Both the position numbers and the translations under genes were made by a program. From Acidobacteriota bacterium (lineage in GTDB: Bacteria > Acidobacteriota > Terriglobia > Versatilivoradales > Versatilivoraceae), in assembly GCA_026706225.1 (NCBI GenBank), contig JAPOZE010000278.1, positions 1-26,631 of the forward strand: a stretch of DNA of 26,631 nt, written 5' to 3'. Under the pieces are notes generated by a model that worked only from the letters and a program-made list of their open reading frames with translations, was not told the DNA's origin and did not search any database. Below, piece by piece: positions 16,378-25,867 of this stretch; position 1 is the first letter of the stretch; each line of letters opens with the position of its first letter.

Positions 16378-17613
16378 TCAGACCGAGGCCGGCGTCCCTT
16401 CCAGGACCGACTTCACAATCCGGTCGAACTCGCTGTCGGACAGGAGACGCTTGCTGTCGATGGAAGTCTGCTTGACCTGGGCCAGGATCTCGTTGGCCTG
16501 CTCCGGCGTGGCCTGCAATCCCCGGCGTTCCAGGTGCTCCTCGATATTGGCCAGGCCGCTCCCCTTGCCCAGGGCAATATCCACTGCCGGCCGGCCGACC
16601 ACTTCCGGAAGGAAGGGAATGTATTCCAGAGGCTCGGCCTGCTTGCAGCGGCTGTGGAACATGGCCACGATGCCCGACTCGATATGGTAGAGAGAATCGC
16701 CGATGATGGGCCGGTTGGGAGGCACGCCGAAACCGCTCAACTCCTGAACCAGCTTGGACAGCTCGTAGAAGCCCTCGGTCTTGACGCCGGTATCCACGCC
16801 GTAGAGGACCTTCAGGGCCATGATGGTGTCTTCCAGGGGAACGTTGCCGGCGCGCTCTCCGGTGGCCGTAACGGTGACGTGGGCCACCGAGGCTCCGTTG
16901 GCCAGGGCCGAGATGGTGTTGGCCACCCCCAGTCCGAAGTCTTCGTGGCAGTGGATCTCGATGGGCTGGGCGAAGCGGTCCCGCAGCTTGCTCACCACCA
17001 TGGCGATGCCCTGGGGCGTGCAGACGCCGAAGGAGTCGGCCAGGGTCATCGAGTCCATGTGGCCCTCGGTGGCGACCCGCTCCATGAGGTCGAGATACCT
17101 GTTCAGGTCGGACCGGGTACTGTCAATGGTGAAGAAGACCGTGTACAGGCCCGCCTCCTTGGCCGCCAGGGTGGTGTCGATGGAAGCCTTGATGGCCCAG
17201 TCCATGCTCTTGCCATAGGCGTGCTTGATGATGTGGTCGCTGGAGGGAATCTCGGTGATGATGCCATGGACGCCGCAATCCTTGGCCATCTTGACATCGG
17301 CCGGCATGCAGCGGGCGAAGGAAAAGATCTCCGGACCCAGGTCCAGGCTCACAATGTCCTTGATGGCCGCCTCGTCTTCAGCCGAAACCGCCGGCATGCC
17401 CGCCTCGATGCGGTGGACGCCGGCCTCGGCCAGCTTCTTGGCGATCGCCACCTTCTCCTGACGGCGGAACACGATCCCCGTCTGTTGCTCCCCGTCGCGC
17501 AGGGTCACATCGTGAATGCGAATCTGCTCCGGGAAATTCATGCCCTGGGTGGCTTCGGGCGCATAGTTCCAGGGGCTGGCGAACCAGCGATCGGTCTTCC
17601 AAGGTTGACTCAT
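16378..17613 (-). CDS. DRE-TIM metallolyase: isopropylmalate/homocitrate/citramalate/Re-citrate synthase-like
   Basis: 411 residues. ATG 17613 has AAGGAG eight bases upstream. The family condenses acetyl-CoA with a 2-oxo acid. Signature: IHDVTLRDGEQQTG (residues 33-46, with Arg39, Asp40 and Glu42 as metal and catalytic residues), IEAGMP (69-74), SDHIIKHAYGKS (125-136), and IEIHCHEDFGLGVANT with metal-binding His221 and His223. The protein stops after the catalytic and short accessory region and lacks the LeuA allosteric dimer domain, so leucine feedback of the LeuA kind is not expected. Exact substrate cannot be told: homocitrate (NifV/LYS20-like), citramalate, Re-citrate and methylalkylmalate-type synthases all share this form. 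The operon with ptb and an acid kinase, and no leuB/leuC/leuD neighbours, argues against simple leucine synthesis. Confidence 0.85.
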   Translation of the reverse strand: MSQPWKTDRWFASPWNYAPEATQGMNFPEQIRIHDVTLRDGEQQTGIVFRRQEKVAIAKKLAEAGVHRIEAGMPAVSAEDEAAIKDIVSLDLGPEIFSFARCMPADVKMAKDCGVHGIITEIPSSDHIIKHAYGKSMDWAIKASIDTTLAAKEAGLYTVFFTIDSTRSDLNRYLDLMERVATEGHMDSMTLADSFGVCTPQGIAMVVSKLRDRFAQPIEIHCHEDFGLGVANTISALANGASVAHVTVTATGERAGNVPLEDTIMALKVLYGVDTGVKTEGFYELSKLVQELSGFGVPPNRPIIGDSLYHIESGIVAMFHSRCKQAEPLEYIPFLPEVVGRPAVDIALGKGSGLANIEEHLERRGLQATPEQANEILAQVKQTSIDSKRLLSDSEFDRIVKSVLEGTPASV

Positions 17614-17633
17614 CTGAATTCTCCTTAAACGTT

Positions 17634-17653
17634 GGAAACTGGGGGAAACTGGG
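17634..17653. repeat. Perfect tandem 10-bp duplication in synthase leader
   Basis: GGAAACTGGG occurs twice without a gap (17634-17643 and 17644-17653). On the transcript it reads CCCAGTTTCC twice, just before the ribosome-binding site of the synthase gene. It could be a slip duplication or a pair of regulator half-sites. Confidence 0.6.
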
Positions 17654-17724
17654 CGAAATCGGTTTCAATCAGGGCGGTTGGGCACAGGGATGAATACGGC
17701 GGTGCCGCCGGGTTCTCGCGGCAC

Positions 17725-17754
17725 AATCTATTGCATCGAACCGAGTCCTGTCAA
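17725..17754 (-). promoter_or_regulatory. Sigma-70-type promoter candidate for the synthase-ptb-kinase operon
   Basis: On the minus strand a perfect TTGACA (17749-17754) is followed after 18 bases by TAGATT (17725-17730). Start of transcription is expected near 17718, leaving a leader of about 105 bases before the ATG at 17613. No other similar signal is seen between here and the synthase start. Confidence 0.55.
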
Positions 17755-17955
17755 GCTTGCCCCGGGGGACCGCGGACCGCGCTGCCGCGCGGATCCTTGG
17801 AGGGTGAAACGGCCGGTCACTGAATAAAGACGAAGTCACGCCTACCGCAGCTTCGCAGTTCTCCCCTAACCCACGATACTGCAAAGGAGGCCGTGCTTGT
17901 TTACCTGGAATGAAGCGTTTGCAAAAATCGGCAGAGGGATCTTTTCCGGGAATGG

Positions 17956-18003
17956 CCACAAAAGGCACAAACGCTATTGGTGTTCATTCGTGTCCATTTG
18001 TGG
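17956..18003. repeat. REP-like imperfect hairpin, GC-poor
   Basis: Arms CCACAAA (17956-17962) and TTTGTGG (17997-18003) enclose further partly pairing bases (AGGCACAAACG against TTCGTGTCC). The string 'gtgttcattcgtgtccatttgtggtt' type of element is, from memory, a dispersed repeat in many environmental bacteria. It lies 36 bases beyond the M16 stop and could form the end of that transcript. Confidence 0.5.
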
Positions 18004-18038
18004 TTCGCCGTTTTCCTTGGTGGAGATCTCTCTGGAGG

Positions 18039-20723
18039 CTAGCGGGAAACCGGTTTGCCGGCAGGATCCACGATTTCCACCGGCCCCAGATCGAGTCGGC
18101 GCACCGGATCCTCCAACTGCTTCAGGTCTCCAACCACAACCACCAGCAACCGGGTCGCGTCCAGGTAGCCTCGTGCCGCGGCCCGAACCTGTTCGAGCGT
18201 CACCGAACCGACCGAGGCGGGGTAGCCGGCCAGCGTCTCCAGGGGAAGGTCATAGGCGAAAAGGTCGGCCATTTGATCCGCGACCCGTCCCACCGTCTCG
18301 AACCGCTGAGCGAATCCACGCACCAGGTTCTGCTTGGCCGTCGACAACTCGGCCGGGGTGATGGGCCGGGCGCCACCGATGGATTCGATTTCCCGGTGCA
18401 TCTCCATCAGCGTCTCTGTGGTCACGGAAGTCTGTACTGCCGTGCCTCCGACCCAGAATCCCCCCTGGCGGGCGTAGGCGAACCGCGTGGAAGCCCCGTA
18501 GGTGTAGCCCTTGTCTTCCCGCAGGTTGAGATTCAGACGGCTGCTGAAGCTGCCTCCCAGAACGGCGTTCATCAGCTCGATGGCATGGTAGTCGGCAACC
18601 TTGCGTGGGGGACCGATCGACCCCAGGCGGATCTGGGACTGGGGGGCGTCCTGGCGGTCCACCAGGACCACTCGAATCCCCTCGGGCGGCCTGGCTTCAG
18701 GCAGGGTGACCCCGGGCGTTTCACCCGATTCCCAGCCGGACAGGCAATCCTCGGCCAACCGGACCGCCTCGTCCAAGGTGATGTCTCCGGCAAAAAGCAG
18801 AACGGCGTTGCCCGGCCGCCAGTGCGTTCGGTGAAAATCGACCAGTTCCCGGCGAGTCAGGGCGCCCATCGAAGCCTCGTCGCCGCCGGTCGGAAGCCCG
18901 AAGGGATGACCCTCCCCGAACAAGCGGGACCGGAAGACCCTGGCGGCCGTGGCCGAAGGACTGTTCCGCTCCTGAAGAATGCGGTCCAGCCGCAACTTCC
19001 GCTGCCGCTCCAGCTCCTCCGCCGGGAAGTTCGAGTTCAGTACCAGGTCGGCCAAGAGCCGGACTGCCGGCTCCAGGTGCTCCTTGAGCACTTCCAGGGC
19101 CAGGTGGCAGTTCTCGGACTCGGCGCCGGAACCGAAGGAAGCGCCCAGCCGATCCAGCTCCGCCTGGATCTCCAGGGTGGTCCTCGACCGGGTGCCTTCG
19201 TCCAGCATGGCGGTGGTCATCCAGGCGACCCCCGGCCTGGAGAGAGGATCCGAACAGGACCCCGACTTCAACAACAGGCTGACGGCCACCTTGGGAAGAT
19301 CGTGCCGCTCGGCCACCGCCACCGTCAGCCCCGGGGCCAGGGTCTCGACAGCCGGAGCAGGCGGTCGAAAGGACTTGGGGCTTCCGATCCCTGGCTGCTG
19401 CTCCCGGTTCGGCTCGGACCCTTGGGGACGGGCCGACGACTCGGGAACGAAGCTGAGGGCCACTCTGCGGGAGGTATTCAGCCAGGTTTCCGCAGCCCTC
19501 CGCACCTCTTCGGCTCCCAACTGCTGGTAGCGCCGGTAGTCTTCCTGGAAGTAACCGGGTTCTCCCAGGAAGGTGTTGTACTGGTTCAAGAGATCGGCCT
19601 TCCCCCCGAAGCCCCCGATGCGCTCCAGGCCGCTCACGAACTCGAACTCCTGCTTGGCTTTTTCCCGCTCCAACTCCTCAGGGTCAGGTCCATCCTTGGC
19701 AAAGGCGGCGATCTCCTCCCGGATGAGCTCGTCCAGGCGGCCCAGGGTCTGACCGGGGCGGGCGGTGGCCACCACGCCGAACAGCCCGCTGATTTCCAGG
19801 GAATAGTTGAAGGCGGATACGTCCGAGGCCACCTGCTCCCGATAGACCAGCCGCCGGTACAGCCGCGAGTTCTTGCCCCGTGAGAGAATGCGTGAGGCCA
19901 GGTCCAGTTCCGCGTCTCCGGCGTGGAAATAGGCCGGCACCGGCCAGACCAGGTAGAGGCGCTCCAGAGGCACCCGGTCGAAGACAGTGACACGGCGCTC
20001 GCCTTCCATCCGAGGCACCCACAATCGGGGGCGCTCCAACGGGGGACCGGGGGGCAGCGGCCCGAAATACTTTTCCACCCAATCCTTGGCCTGAACCCGG
20101 TCGAAATCGCCGGCAATCACCAGGCTGCAGTTGTTGGGCGCGTAGTGCTTGTGGAAGAAGTCCTTGGTTTCCTGCAGGGAAGTCGCGTCCAGATCCTCCT
20201 GCGATCCGATCACCATCCAGGAATAGGGATGACCCCGGGGAAACAGGTTCTCGAAGATCAACTGCAGCGCGCGTCCGTAGGGAACGTTTTCGTAGCTCTG
20301 GCGGCGCTCGTTCTTGACCACGCTACGCTGGTTGTCCAGCTTCTCCTGAGTGAGGGCATCGGCCAGGAAGCCCATGCGGTCCGACTCCAGCCACAACACG
20401 TATTCCAGCGCCTCGCTGGGCACGGTCTCGAAATAGTTGGTGCGGTCGAAGCTGGTGGTGCCGTTGACCCCACCCTCCCGCATGTTGGCTCCCGCCCTTT
20501 CCAGGTAGGTCAGATACTCTCCATCGGCGTTCCTGGATCCCTGGAACATCATGTGCTCGAACAGGTGTGCCATTCCGGTGCGGCCCGGCTGCTCGTTCTT
20601 GGAGCCGACGTGGTACCACAGGTTGACGTGGGCCACGGGAAGCTTGGCGTCGGCATGCAGAATGACCTGAAGGCCGTTGGCCAGGCGGTACTTCTCAAAA
20701 TCAATGACCGGGGCTTGCCGCAT
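18039..20723 (-). CDS. M16-family zinc metallopeptidase, two-domain
   Basis: 894 residues from ATG 20723; a GTG at 20792 would add 23 polar residues that do not look like a signal peptide. The first half carries the inverted zinc motif HLFEH (residues 53-57) with the distal Glu in the stretch QRSVVKNERR (Glu139), as in pitrilysin, PqqL and mitochondrial processing peptidase. The second half has lost the zinc site (GVAWMTTAMLDEG in its place) but keeps the arginine/tyrosine substrate-binding segment SSRLNLNLREDKGYTYG, the usual arrangement of active plus inactive halves closing around a peptide. It degrades short or unfolded peptides. No signal peptide is seen, so a cytoplasmic site is more likely than periplasmic. 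A variable linker with Ser, Pro and Gln (about 445-465) joins the halves. Confidence 0.92.
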   Translation of the reverse strand: MRQAPVIDFEKYRLANGLQVILHADAKLPVAHVNLWYHVGSKNEQPGRTGMAHLFEHMMFQGSRNADGEYLTYLERAGANMREGGVNGTTSFDRTNYFETVPSEALEYVLWLESDRMGFLADALTQEKLDNQRSVVKNERRQSYENVPYGRALQLIFENLFPRGHPYSWMVIGSQEDLDATSLQETKDFFHKHYAPNNCSLVIAGDFDRVQAKDWVEKYFGPLPPGPPLERPRLWVPRMEGERRVTVFDRVPLERLYLVWPVPAYFHAGDAELDLASRILSRGKNSRLYRRLVYREQVASDVSAFNYSLEISGLFGVVATARPGQTLGRLDELIREEIAAFAKDGPDPEELEREKAKQEFEFVSGLERIGGFGGKADLLNQYNTFLGEPGYFQEDYRRYQQLGAEEVRRAAETWLNTSRRVALSFVPESSARPQGSEPNREQQPGIGSPKSFRPPAPAVETLAPGLTVAVAERHDLPKVAVSLLLKSGSCSDPLSRPGVAWMTTAMLDEGTRSRTTLEIQAELDRLGASFGSGAESENCHLALEVLKEHLEPAVRLLADLVLNSNFPAEELERQRKLRLDRILQERNSPSATAARVFRSRLFGEGHPFGLPTGGDEASMGALTRRELVDFHRTHWRPGNAVLLFAGDITLDEAVRLAEDCLSGWESGETPGVTLPEARPPEGIRVVLVDRQDAPQSQIRLGSIGPPRKVADYHAIELMNAVLGGSFSSRLNLNLREDKGYTYGASTRFAYARQGGFWVGGTAVQTSVTTETLMEMHREIESIGGARPITPAELSTAKQNLVRGFAQRFETVGRVADQMADLFAYDLPLETLAGYPASVGSVTLEQVRAAARGYLDATRLLVVVVGDLKQLEDPVRRLDLGPVEIVDPAGKPVSR

Positions 20724-20887
20724 GGCTTTCAAGAAACTCCCTTCTCTTTGTTGGGCGCCTGATTTCCGCTCTGGCGGACCCTTGGCCTGCACCCCCCCGG
20801 TTTCTCCAACGCTTCATTTTTCACGTTCGTATCCTCATCCGTGATTAGCTCTTTCAAACCCCGTGGAAATCGGTTAAGTAAAGGCCC

Positions 20888-23344
<2,457 letters not shown>

Positions 23345-23349
23345 CCCGG

Positions 23350-23386
23350 CGGTACCGGATCGCTGCCGGCAGGCCGGCTACCGTTT
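23350..23386 (+). terminator. Hairpin with short T-run after priA
   Basis: CGGTACCGG (23350-23358) pairs with CCGGCTACCG (23374-23383, one bulged C) and TTT follows. It lies six bases beyond the priA stop. The T-run is very short, so an intrinsic terminator is possible but not firm. Confidence 0.35.
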
Positions 23387-23529
23387 CGAGGAGGGAACGT
23401 TCGGGGTGTGGAAGGAAAGCGGGGGCAGCCGCACGCCAGGCAGCTCAACGACCTGTAGAGGTATACCTGTTTGCGGAGGATTCGACGGGGCAGCCATCCG
23501 GCGGCTTCTATCCGGACGGCACGGCGGTG

Positions 23530-23796
23530 TCAGATGGATTGGAGATCCTTGCCGGGCTTGAAACGAACGGCCTTGCCGGGTGGGATGGAAACCTCTTCCC
23601 CGGTTCTGGGGTTGCGGCCGATTCCGGTTTTGCGGGGCTTGATATTGAAGACGCCGAATCCCCGCAACTCGATCCGATCGTTGCGTTGAAGTGCGCTCTT
23701 CATCGCATTGAACACGGCGTCAACGGCAGCCTCGGCCTTGCTTCTGGGGATTCCGGTCCGATCGACGACATGGTTGATGATGTCTAGTTTGATCAC
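23530..23796 (-). CDS. HU/IHF-family DNA-binding protein
   Basis: 88 residues from a GTG at 23796, with an AAAGG element nine bases upstream. The sequence shows the whole family signature: an N-terminal helical dimer part (IKLDIINHVVDRTGIPRSKA) and IELRGFGVFNIKPRKTGIGRNPRTGEEVSIP with the beta-arm that enters the DNA minor groove, ending FKPGKDLQSI. HU-type proteins bend DNA and compact the nucleoid. The protein starts with Ile-Lys-Leu rather than Met-Asn-Lys, and the arm has Ile in GIGRNP, which resembles IHF-alpha-like as well as HU forms; I call it HU-family. A promoter with TTGACA lies 33 bases upstream. Confidence 0.95.
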   Translation of the reverse strand: MIKLDIINHVVDRTGIPRSKAEAAVDAVFNAMKSALQRNDRIELRGFGVFNIKPRKTGIGRNPRTGEEVSIPPGKAVRFKPGKDLQSI

Positions 23797-23828
23797 CGCT
23801 CTACCTTTCCTCGAAGAGATGCCGACAG

Positions 23829-23857
23829 AGTCTAACGGCTAAGTCCAATGCTGTCAA
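23829..23857 (-). promoter_or_regulatory. Near-consensus promoter of the HU-family gene
   Basis: On the minus strand a perfect TTGACA (23852-23857), exactly 17 bases and TAGACT (23829-23834) are seen. Transcription would start near 23822, about 26 bases before the GTG at 23796. This is the best-formed promoter in the window and fits a highly expressed nucleoid protein. Confidence 0.7.
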
Positions 23858-23858
23858 G

Positions 23859-23878
23859 GCTAACCCGCGCTAACCCGC
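23859..23878. repeat. Tandem 10-bp duplication across the DUF35 stop codon
   Basis: GCTAACCCGC occurs twice without a gap (23859-23868 and 23869-23878). On the minus strand the first copy contains the DUF35 TAG stop (23870-23872) and the second lies directly upstream of the TTGACA of the HU promoter. Confidence 0.6.
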
Positions 23879-24295
23879 AGGCAGGGGCTTGAAGGCAAGG
23901 ACCGTCCGCGACCCCGAACCGCTATCCTCCTGCAGGAAATCGACCTGGAGCGGCATCCCCACGGAAATCGTGCCGGGATTGCGCGTATCCACACCCTGAA
24001 TTCGGGCCACCACCCGGGCTTTTTCCTCGAGTTCAACCACGCCGGTGCAGTAGGGGTTCTCTCGACCGTAGCCCAGCTTCAGCATGGCCGGGGTACCGAT
24101 GGCAATGCAACTGAAAGCCACCAGCTTCCCCCGTCCTTCCATTCGCTCCCACTCCATGTTCGAGCTGTCGCACCCGGGACAGAGCGCTCGAGGAGGAACA
24201 AAGACTGCCTGGCAGGCCAGGCATCTCGACCCCATCAGCATTCCTTCGCGGAGGAATGTCCGAAAGGAGTGATCGGTGAAGGGCCTCGGTTCCAG
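23870..24295 (-). CDS. DUF35 OB-fold protein with zinc ribbon, partner of SCP-type thiolase
   Basis: 141 residues if it begins at the CTG at 24295, where the family start (EPRPFTDHSFRTFLREGMLMG) falls exactly. A zinc ribbon follows (CLAC...CPGC; Cys25, 28, 39, 42 counted from there), then an OB fold (GKLVAFSCIAIG ... NPYCTGVVELEEKARVVARIQG). DUF35 proteins bind CoA-thioester intermediates with thiolases or HMG-CoA synthases in archaea and SCP-x-type thiolase systems in bacteria. The AAAGGAG eight bases before the CTG lies inside the final codons of the thiolase gene, and the two genes are separated by four bases, so translation is probably coupled. A GTG at 24364 with no ribosome-binding site is the alternative start; it would add a stretch with no family resemblance. 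Confidence 0.88.
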   Translation of the reverse strand: MEPRPFTDHSFRTFLREGMLMGSRCLACQAVFVPPRALCPGCDSSNMEWERMEGRGKLVAFSCIAIGTPAMLKLGYGRENPYCTGVVELEEKARVVARIQGVDTRNPGTISVGMPLQVDFLQEDSGSGSRTVLAFKPLPAG

Positions 24296-24310
24296 GGGAC
24301 TATCTCCTTT
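24293..24310 (-). promoter_or_regulatory. Ribosome-binding site deciding a CTG start for DUF35
   Basis: Minus strand: AAAGGAG (24304-24310), eight bases, CTG (24293-24295). The site overlaps the last thiolase codons (LERR-stop reads CTC GAA AGG AGA TAG). Confidence 0.5.
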
Positions 24311-25562
24311 CGAGGACGGTGACGGTCGAAGTGCCTCCGGTCCCTCCCAGATTTTGGGCCGCACCCAGGCGCGGATGGCCGGGAACCTGTCTCTCCCCGG
24401 CTAGTCCCCGGAGTTGGGTCCACACTTCGAAGATCTGGGCAGCCCCGGTGGCCCCGACGGGATGGCCTTTGCACTTGAGTCCGCCCGAGGTATTGATGGG
24501 CTTGGACCCGTCCAAGCGGGTCTGACCCTCCTCGACCGCCTTGTATCCCTGACCGGCCGGAAAGAAACCCAGATCCTCGATATGCAGCAGTTCCGCAATG
24601 GAGAAACAGTCGTGGACCTCGGCAAACTGGACGTCGTCCGCGGCGATGCCGGCCATGTCAAAGGCTTCACGGGCCGCATAGCGGGTGGCTTCAAAGGTGG
24701 TCAGATCCTCGGAGGCGTGCAGACCCCGCCCGCTGGCCTGCCCGATACCGGCAACGTAAAGCGGATCGTCGGTAAAGTTCCGAGCCAACTCTTCCCCCAC
24801 CAGCAGCAAACAGCAGGCTCCGTCGCTGATGGGGCAGCAGTCAAACAGGTGAATCGGCCAGGCCACCACCGGATTGGCCCTGGGGTCTCGCAGAAAGGCC
24901 TTGGGGTCCGGCCAATTCGGAACCGGCCGCCCCTTGCTCTCGGCCCTTTTTTTCTTGGCGGCCATGACCTCTTCCAGCGTGGCGCTGAGCTGGGCCTTGG
25001 GGTTCCGGGCCGCATTGTCATGACTCTTGATGGTGACGTTCATGAGATGCTCTCGGGAGGCCCCGAACTTGTCGAAATAGGCGGTTGCAATGGTGCCGAA
25101 GACTCCGGGAAAGGTGAACCCGACCTCCCGTTCGTACGGAATGGCCGCCATGCCCAAACCTTCGGCCACCACTTCAGTGGCGCCCTTGGACATGTCCTCC
25201 ACCCCTCCGACCAGAACCGCATCGTAGAAGCCCGAGGCGATGGCGAAAACGCCTTCCCGAAAGGCCAGGGCGCTGGAAGCGCAGGCTCCTTCGGTCCGGG
25301 TCGCCGGCCGCGGGACCAGACCCAGCGTGTCGGAGAGAATGGCGCCCCAGTGGGATTGGCGGACGAAATAGTCGTTGCTGTAGTTGCCCAGGTAGAGCGC
25401 ATCGATATCCGCGGGGTCCAGCCCCTTGTCCACCGAGGCTGTCATTGCCTGGAAGGCCTCCAGGAAAAGGTCCTTGGAGTCCCGGTCCCTGAACATGCCG
25501 AACTGGGACATCCCCGCGCCAACCAAAGCTACCCCGCGGCTCAGTTTTCTCTTCTTTCTCAT
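24300..25562 (-). CDS. SCP-x/archaeal-type thiolase (acetyl-CoA acyltransferase family)
   Basis: 420 residues from ATG 25562; the open frame reaches further upstream but without family match. Nucleophilic Cys94 lies in TRTEGACASSALAF, the second active-site region reads FAEVHDCFSIAELLHIEDL, and NTSGGLKCKGHPVGATGAAQ supplies the conserved His and Gly loop. The GMAAIPYEREVGFTFPGVFG stretch and a loop containing Ala-Lys-Lys-Lys match the SCP-2/lipid-transfer thiolases rather than degradative FadA. It may catalyse acetoacetyl-CoA formation or cleave branched, sterol-like or long acyl chains. It is translationally linked with the DUF35 gene; in archaea the same pair works with HMG-CoA synthase, which is not seen here. 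Confidence 0.93.
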   Translation of the reverse strand: MRKKRKLSRGVALVGAGMSQFGMFRDRDSKDLFLEAFQAMTASVDKGLDPADIDALYLGNYSNDYFVRQSHWGAILSDTLGLVPRPATRTEGACASSALAFREGVFAIASGFYDAVLVGGVEDMSKGATEVVAEGLGMAAIPYEREVGFTFPGVFGTIATAYFDKFGASREHLMNVTIKSHDNAARNPKAQLSATLEEVMAAKKKRAESKGRPVPNWPDPKAFLRDPRANPVVAWPIHLFDCCPISDGACCLLLVGEELARNFTDDPLYVAGIGQASGRGLHASEDLTTFEATRYAAREAFDMAGIAADDVQFAEVHDCFSIAELLHIEDLGFFPAGQGYKAVEEGQTRLDGSKPINTSGGLKCKGHPVGATGAAQIFEVWTQLRGLAGERQVPGHPRLGAAQNLGGTGGTSTVTVLERR

Positions 25563-25691
25563 TGTTCCCCGCCCCGATATTGAAGATAGGCTGCCCTGGC
25601 AGCCGCTTCCCGGCATGTTACCACAAACTCCGTGTCCCGAACTGCCGGCCTGGAGGGAGAAATCCCCGGGAGCGCGGGCGGGATGCACGGT

Positions 25692-25715
25692 TGATACAAT
25701 TCGATGTAAAGGAGG
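25692..25715 (+). promoter_or_regulatory. Extended -10 plus strong ribosome-binding site in intergenic DNA
   Basis: TGATACAAT (25692-25700) is an extended -10 element, and AAAGGAGG (25708-25715) follows at once, on the strand opposite to both neighbouring genes. The element points at the short frame from 25724. Confidence 0.3.
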
Positions 25716-25723
25716 TTGCTGGA

Positions 25724-25867
25724 TTGCAGCCAGGTGCGGAGGCGCTGGCGGGGGACGGAAGCTCCGGCAGGGAACCCATGAGGGCGGGACGCCCGGCCGC
25801 CGGCACGGACGCTTTCCGGCGACTCTACTCTCCCCTGCCCCTCACACCTGCTTCCCTACCCACCTGA
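25724..25867 (+). CDS. Candidate 47-codon ORF, possibly a remnant of a sigma-factor N-terminus
   Basis: A TTG lies eight bases after the AAAGGAGG at 25708-25715 and opens a frame of 47 codons ending at 25867, where it overlaps 26 bases of the 3' end of the repressor gene on the other strand. Only ATDAFRRLY-like text (GTDAFRRLYSPL) resembles anything, namely the start of ECF sigma factors; no sigma region follows. It may be a small real peptide, a remnant, or chance. Low confidence. Confidence 0.2.
   Translation: MQPGAEALAGDGSSGREPMRAGRPAAGTDAFRRLYSPLPLTPASLPT

Larger units (their letters stand above)
17614..18038. other. 425-base intergenic stretch between synthase and M16 peptidase genes
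   Basis: It contains, from left to right, the synthase leader with a tandem 10-bp duplication, the minus-strand promoter candidate, GC-rich DNA of no recognised content (17755-17880), and the REP-like hairpin at 17956-18003. An AAAGGAGG sequence at 17883-17890 is followed six bases later by a TTG, but that frame runs through the repeat and into the antisense of the M16 gene and is not believed. Confidence 0.6.

Noticed and set aside
14703..17628. Two long plus-strand open frames (14703-16340 and 16321-17628) opposite kinase, ptb and synthase
   Set aside because: Antisense shadows in GC-rich DNA; all three minus-strand genes have motifs and ribosome-binding sites.
17897..18361. TTG-started plus-strand frame with an AAAGGAGG six bases upstream
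   Set aside because: Most of it is the REP-like repeat and the antisense of the M16 gene; no family resemblance except the text made by the repeat.
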